DNA from: Streptomyces sp. Edi2
GTDB lineage: Bacteria > Actinomycetota > Actinomycetes > Streptomycetales > Streptomycetaceae
Assembly (NCBI RefSeq): GCF_040253635.1
Contig: NZ_JBEJGX010000003.1
Location: 8,767,501 to 8,831,500 of the forward strand
Reading direction: 5' to 3'
DNA: 64,000 bases
The number at the start of each line of letters is the position of its first letter. The first letter of the stretch is position 1. Made by a program: the position numbers and the translations under genes. This document shows, one piece after another, positions 60,648 to 64,000 of the stretch. Below the pieces are notes generated by a model, which worked only from the letters and a program-made list of their open reading frames with translations, searched no databases and was not told the DNA's origin.

Positions 60648-61469
60648 ATGAACGGCTCAGCGTCCGGGGAGTCGGTGACGATGCGTCAGGCCGGTGCCGG
60701 GGTGGAGGGTGGCGGCGGGGTGGCGCTGTCGGGCAGTGTGGCGCTGGTGACCGGGGCCTCCAGCGGAATCGGTGCGGCCGCCGCCCTGGCGCTGGCCCGG
60801 GAGGGCGCCTCCCTCGCCCTGGTCGCCCGCCGTCGCGAGCGACTGCAACACCTCACGCAGACCATCGGCGAGCACGGAGGGGCCTCCCTCGCCCTGACGG
60901 CCGATCTCGGTGACGCGACGCAGGCACGGCGGGTGGTGGAGGAGACCGTCGACCACTTCGGGCGGCTGGACGTCCTGCTGAACAATGCGGGCTTCGGAGC
61001 ACGCGGCGCGGTGGAGGACAGCGATCCCGAGGACTGGGACCGGATGGTCGGGCTCAACTTCACGGCGGTTCTGCGGATGTCGCACGCGGCGCTCCCGCAT
61101 CTGCTGCGGGCGGCACACGACGGACCCCGGGGCGTCGCCGACCTGGTGACCGTCAGCTCGGTCGCGGGTCGGGTGCCCCGCAAGGACAACAGCGTCTACT
61201 CGGCCACCAAGCACGCGGTGTGCTCCTTCAGCGAGGCGCTGCGCCAGGAAGTGACCGGACGGCAGGTCAGGGTCGGGCTCGTCGAACCGGGCATGACCGC
61301 GACGGAGATGACACGTGGCGGCAGTCAGGCCGCCTCGGCCCACGGGATGCCGCAGGAAAGCTGGCTGCACGCCGAGGACATCGCCCGCGTCATCACCTTC
61401 ATGGTCACCCAGCCACCGCATATGGCGGTCAACGAGATCGCCGTGCGGCCGACCGCGCAGGAACACTGA
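60648..61469 (+). CDS. Short-chain dehydrogenase/reductase (classical)
   Basis: A 273-aa NAD(P)-dependent oxidoreductase. Cofactor motif TGASSGIG (about residues 36-43), NNAG structural motif, catalytic Ser in VTVSSVAG and Tyr-x3-Lys in YSATKHA, with a Pro-Gly turn VEPGMTATEM after it. Close to the typical actinobacterial SDRs annotated as oxidoreductases of unknown substrate. The frame begins 30 residues before the fold with a Gly-rich head. A GGAGGAG site lies 13 bp before the ATG. Precedes the phosphodiesterase by 49 bp on the same strand. Confidence 0.9.
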   Translation: MNGSASGESVTMRQAGAGVEGGGGVALSGSVALVTGASSGIGAAAALALAREGASLALVARRRERLQHLTQTIGEHGGASLALTADLGDATQARRVVEETVDHFGRLDVLLNNAGFGARGAVEDSDPEDWDRMVGLNFTAVLRMSHAALPHLLRAAHDGPRGVADLVTVSSVAGRVPRKDNSVYSATKHAVCSFSEALRQEVTGRQVRVGLVEPGMTATEMTRGGSQAASAHGMPQESWLHAEDIARVITFMVTQPPHMAVNEIAVRPTAQEH

Positions 61470-61518
61470 CCGCCCCGACCCTGACCCCGCGTCCGTGGCG
61501 CAGCCGAGGAGAGGCCCC

Positions 61519-62022
61519 GTGCGACTCCTGCTCATCTCCGACACCCATCTGCCCCGGCGCGCCAAGGTGCTGCCGGCACAGCTGCTCGACGAAGTGCCCC
61601 GCGCCGATGTCGTCGTGCATGCCGGTGACTGGGTCGACACCGCCACGCTGGACCTGCTCCAGGGGCGCGCCCGGCGGCTGATCGGGGTGTACGGCAACAA
61701 CGACGGCCCGGAGCTGCGGGCCCGGCTGCCCGAGGTGGCGTACGCGGAACTGGCGGGCGTGCGGTTCGCCGTGGTGCACGAGACGGGCCCCGCGCAGGGG
61801 CGGGAACGCCGTTGCGCCGCACGGTTTCCCGAGCTCGATGTGCTGGTGTTCGGTCACAGCCACATCCCCTGGGACTCCATGGCGGACGACCGGCTGCGCC
61901 TGCTGAACCCGGGGTCGCCGACCGACCGCCGCCGGCAGCCGTACTGCACCTATATGACGGCGGAGCTTGCGCAGGGCCGGCTCGGCGGGGTGGACCTGCA
62001 CCGTCTGCCCCGCGGCGGATGA
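61519..62022 (+). CDS. Metallophosphoesterase (YfcE/MJ0936 family)
   Basis: A 167-aa dinuclear-metal phosphodiesterase from a GTG start with GAGGAGAGG. Metal-ligand motifs in order: SDTH (Asp8, His10), HAGDWVD (Asp37), GNND (Asn60), VVHETG and the FGHSH end. Length equals that of bacterial YfcE. Hydrolyses phosphodiesters or phosphonates; natural substrates of this group are unclear. Same-strand neighbour of the SDR, possibly one transcription unit. Confidence 0.9.
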   Translation: MRLLLISDTHLPRRAKVLPAQLLDEVPRADVVVHAGDWVDTATLDLLQGRARRLIGVYGNNDGPELRARLPEVAYAELAGVRFAVVHETGPAQGRERRCAARFPELDVLVFGHSHIPWDSMADDRLRLLNPGSPTDRRRQPYCTYMTAELAQGRLGGVDLHRLPRGG

Positions 62023-62100
62023 GCCCGCGGTGACCGCCGCACAGCCCGCGCACTCCTCACCGGTCTGCCTGCGCAGTTCACCGGCCGGCCCGCGCACTCC

Positions 62101-62607
62101 TCACAGACCGAGCAGGCCGCGCACGTAGGCGGCCTGGCCGGCGTGCTGCAGATCGTCGGCGATCACGCTGACGAGGCGGACTCCCAGGGTGACGGGCGGC
62201 GTCCAGCCGCGGTCGACGACGCGCTTCATGTCCTTGTCGTCGATCCCCGCGAGGTACTGCACGGTGTTGTCGTGGACGGCGCCGTGATAGCCCGTCAGGA
62301 GCTCCGCACTCAGGTCCGCTACGGCCGCCACGTCCTTGCCGGAGTGGCCGTAGCCGGTGTCGTCGGCCGCGAAGGGGAGGCCGAAGCGGTCGTACCAGCC
62401 GTCCGCGGTCCAGATCTGCTCGGTGCCGGCCACCCCGGCGAGGTGGTCGTCCTGGATCCTGGTGAGGTGCCAGACCAGCCAGGCGATCGAGTTGGCGTCG
62501 TCGGGGCGGGTGCCGAGCTCGTCGGGGTCGAGCCCGGAGACCACGTCCTCGACGACCTCACGGATGCGTCCGAAGGCGTCGACAAGCAGATCCGTGCTGG
62601 CGTTCAT
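62101..62607 (-). CDS. DinB/DUF664-type mycothiol-linked protein
   Basis: A 168-aa four-helix bundle of the DinB superfamily, DUF664 subgroup, whose members include mycothiol/bacillithiol S-transferases. Putative metal ligands: His in AWLVWHLTRIQDDH (two histidines, six residues apart) and His in SVIADDLQHAGQAAYVRGL near the C-terminus. Presumed detoxification role. A 17-bp direct repeat (62044-62060 and 62088-62104) overlaps its 3' end. Convergent with the phosphodiesterase. Confidence 0.88.
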   Translation of the reverse strand: MNASTDLLVDAFGRIREVVEDVVSGLDPDELGTRPDDANSIAWLVWHLTRIQDDHLAGVAGTEQIWTADGWYDRFGLPFAADDTGYGHSGKDVAAVADLSAELLTGYHGAVHDNTVQYLAGIDDKDMKRVVDRGWTPPVTLGVRLVSVIADDLQHAGQAAYVRGLLGL

Positions 62608-62841
62608 TCAGGGCTCCTTTGCGGCGGCGGGGGGCCTCGCGCGGACGGTCCGCGGATACCGGTACCGGTGGACCGGGGTGTCGCGCTCCGGTGGCGGTCA
62701 GGCACCCGGAGGGCGTCGGCCCCGGCAGCCCGCCCATGGTCGCAAGCCGGCCCCGGGAATCGGTGCGGGGCAGGCCGAGAGCCGGGATTATCCCGGATCG
62801 GGGAACCCGATCGCGCGCCGGAGGCGAGGGGCGGCAACGGG

Positions 62842-62878
62842 AGACGCCCGGTGGCCCCCCACGGGTCACCGGGCGTCT
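62842..62878 (-). terminator. Terminator of the NRPS-end gene
   Basis: AGACGCCCGGTG (62842-62853) pairs perfectly with CACCGGGCGTCT (62867-62878), 13-nt loop, 22 bp beyond the stop at 62900. The rest of 62608-62899 shows no gene. Confidence 0.9.
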
Positions 62879-62899
62879 GGTGCCGATCTGCCGGGCCTT

Positions 62900-64000
62900 T
62901 CAGCGCTCGGCAGGTCCGGTCATCGCGGCCAGCACGGAGCGCCAGTCCTCGTCCGGCTGTGCGCGCAGGGACGGTGCCAGCCGACCGGCGTGGTAGTGCC
63001 AGCGGTGATCGAGGTCCGGGTGGACCTCGTCCGTCTCCTGGATCTCGCTGTCGCTGCCGAGCAGTTCGGTCAGTCCGGTGGCGAGGTCCCGCCAGGAGAG
63101 GTGCCCGCTGACGGCGTTGGCGACGCCGTGCACGGGCGAGTCCAGACAGGAGACCACGGCCCGGGCCAGGGCCGCGGCATGCACCCAGGCCGCGCCGTAC
63201 CACGCATGACCGTGCGTCCCCGGCCGAGGCAGGACGATCGGCCGCCCCTCCCGCGCCGCTTGGTACAGCACCCCGGTCGCACCCCAGCGCAACTGGTCCC
63301 GCAGCCGTTGGTGCGCTCCCCAGACGAGCGGGGAACGGACGGCGCTCGCGCCGCCCCGGCCCTGGGCGCCGGCCGCTCGCAGCAGCAGCCCTTCGCAGTC
63401 GACCTTCGCCTGTCCGTACCCGCTCAGCGGCTGTTGCGAGGCGGACTCCTCCGCCACCCACTCGCCGGCCGGGTGCCCGTAGGCGTCCACACTGCTGACG
63501 AAGACGAACGGGCCGCGCGACCAGGTGCCGACCATCGCGGCCATCGCCGTCACATCGACCTCGGGCCGGGTGAAGGTGCAGGCCGCGTGGATCACCGCGT
63601 CGGCGCTGTCGACGGCCTTGCGCAGGCCGTCGAGGTCGGTGAGGTCGCCCTCGATGACGTCCACGCCTTCCCCGGCGACGAGGTGGGCCGATTCGGGGCG
63701 GGCCAGGGCCAGGACCGGACGTCCCCGGGCGGCCAGTTCACGCAGGACGAACGCGCCGACCCCGCCGGTGCCGCCGGTGACCAGCACCGTGCCCTCGCGC
63801 GTGCGCCGCGGGCGGGAGGAGGCGGCCGTGGGCGCGGCGGCCCGCTCCGCCTCACGTGCCGCCAGCAGCGCGGTGACCGCGCGCGGGGTGCGGGCCTGCA
63901 TGATGTCCAGGCCGGTCAGCGGCAGTTTCAGCGCCCGGCGCAGACGCTCGGCGAGCTGGACGGCGACCAGCGAGTGGCCGCCGAGCAGGAAGAAGTCGTC
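62900..64000 (-). CDS. NRPS C-terminus: carrier domain plus extended SDR/epimerase-like domain (partial)
   Basis: The gene enters from the right edge; 366 residues are visible. Bases 63902-64000 encode the end of a thiolation (carrier) domain, with the phosphopantetheine Ser in DDFFLLGGHSLVAVQL. The chain then runs through RAVTALLAAREAERAA into a domain with VLVTGGTGGVGAFVLREL, the NAD(P)-binding motif, acidic GDLTDLDGL, and YGQAK (YxxxK). This is an NAD-dependent epimerase/dehydratase or carrier-linked reductase type. In NRPSs such domains reductively release a thioester as an aldehyde or alcohol, but this one looks more epimerase-like than a canonical thioester reductase. The upstream adenylation and condensation domains lie outside the window. 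Confidence 0.88.
   Translation of the reverse strand, partial: DDFFLLGGHSLVAVQLAERLRRALKLPLTGLDIMQARTPRAVTALLAAREAERAAAPTAASSRPRRTREGTVLVTGGTGGVGAFVLRELAARGRPVLALARPESAHLVAGEGVDVIEGDLTDLDGLRKAVDSADAVIHAACTFTRPEVDVTAMAAMVGTWSRGPFVFVSSVDAYGHPAGEWVAEESASQQPLSGYGQAKVDCEGLLLRAAGAQGRGGASAVRSPLVWGAHQRLRDQLRWGATGVLYQAAREGRPIVLPRPGTHGHAWYGAAWVHAAALARAVVSCLDSPVHGVANAVSGHLSWRDLATGLTELLGSDSEIQETDEVHPDLDHRWHYHAGRLAPSLRAQPDEDWRSVLAAMTGPAER

Overview
The window is about 72% GC, uses GTG and ATG starts with GGAGG-type ribosome sites, and is densely packed with short operons. It encodes mycothiol-linked enzymes (maleylpyruvate isomerase-like, DinB/DUF664), an F420/PPOX-type protein, a griselysin-like M4 protease, an Rpf-LysM cell-wall protein, an EF-hand protein, a cytochrome P450 and the end of an NRPS. 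This points to a Streptomyces or close relative, and to a metabolic, accessory part of the chromosome. I see no rRNA, tRNA, CRISPR, insertion sequence or phage genes.

Layout. 1-3.9 kb: tetronate (acid-sugar) catabolism: DUF1537 kinase (partial), PdxA2 and an MFS importer. 4.3-12.8 kb: small secreted and membrane proteins, a P450, an MFS pump, a secreted M4 protease and a SpoIIE-type phosphatase. 13-20.3 kb (minus strand): an AprA-like flavoprotein with a HEAT-repeat tail, a sulfonate-type ABC importer whose lipoprotein carries a NosL-like C-terminus, an AprB-like ferredoxin and a GntR regulator that reads as frameshifted. 20.7-21.6 kb: a DMT transporter. 21.7-29.8 kb (minus): Rieske oxygenase, PotDBCA-type ABC importer, FAD amine oxidase and aldehyde dehydrogenase, a predicted seven-gene unit for uptake and oxidation of an amine.

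30.2-38.4 kb (plus): divergent from the Rieske gene, across a region with two TetR-type palindromes. It holds a small unknown protein, a NuoF-like NADH dehydrogenase subunit, a 3Fe-4S ferredoxin, an ADP-forming acyl-CoA synthetase, two near-duplicate acyl-CoA dehydrogenases, a 3-hydroxyacyl-CoA dehydrogenase and a TetR regulator. I infer that NuoF-like plus ferredoxin could feed electrons to the Rieske enzyme and that the acyl-CoA genes finish a carbon chain. 38.5-42.9 kb: a PLP desulfhydrase/deaminase and a GntR regulator diverge from a nitrilase and an APC permease across a perfect palindrome. 43-46.8 kb: PPOX protein, MarR regulator and a DHA2 pump fused to three beta-sandwich repeats.

47-64 kb: mostly single genes, including an odd SDR lacking the catalytic tyrosine, LysR, an M3 peptidase, an Hrp1-like CBS protein, an Rpf-LysM protein, GntR plus DUF1989, a decayed FAD monooxygenase, an EF-hand protein, an L,D-transpeptidase, a DCC protein, a permuted NlpC/P60 protein, a second SDR, a phosphodiesterase, a DinB protein and the 3' end of an NRPS (carrier domain plus extended-SDR domain). 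Several genes and spacers carry short perfect or near-perfect tandem repeats (10, 14, 15, 22, 26 and 36 bp).
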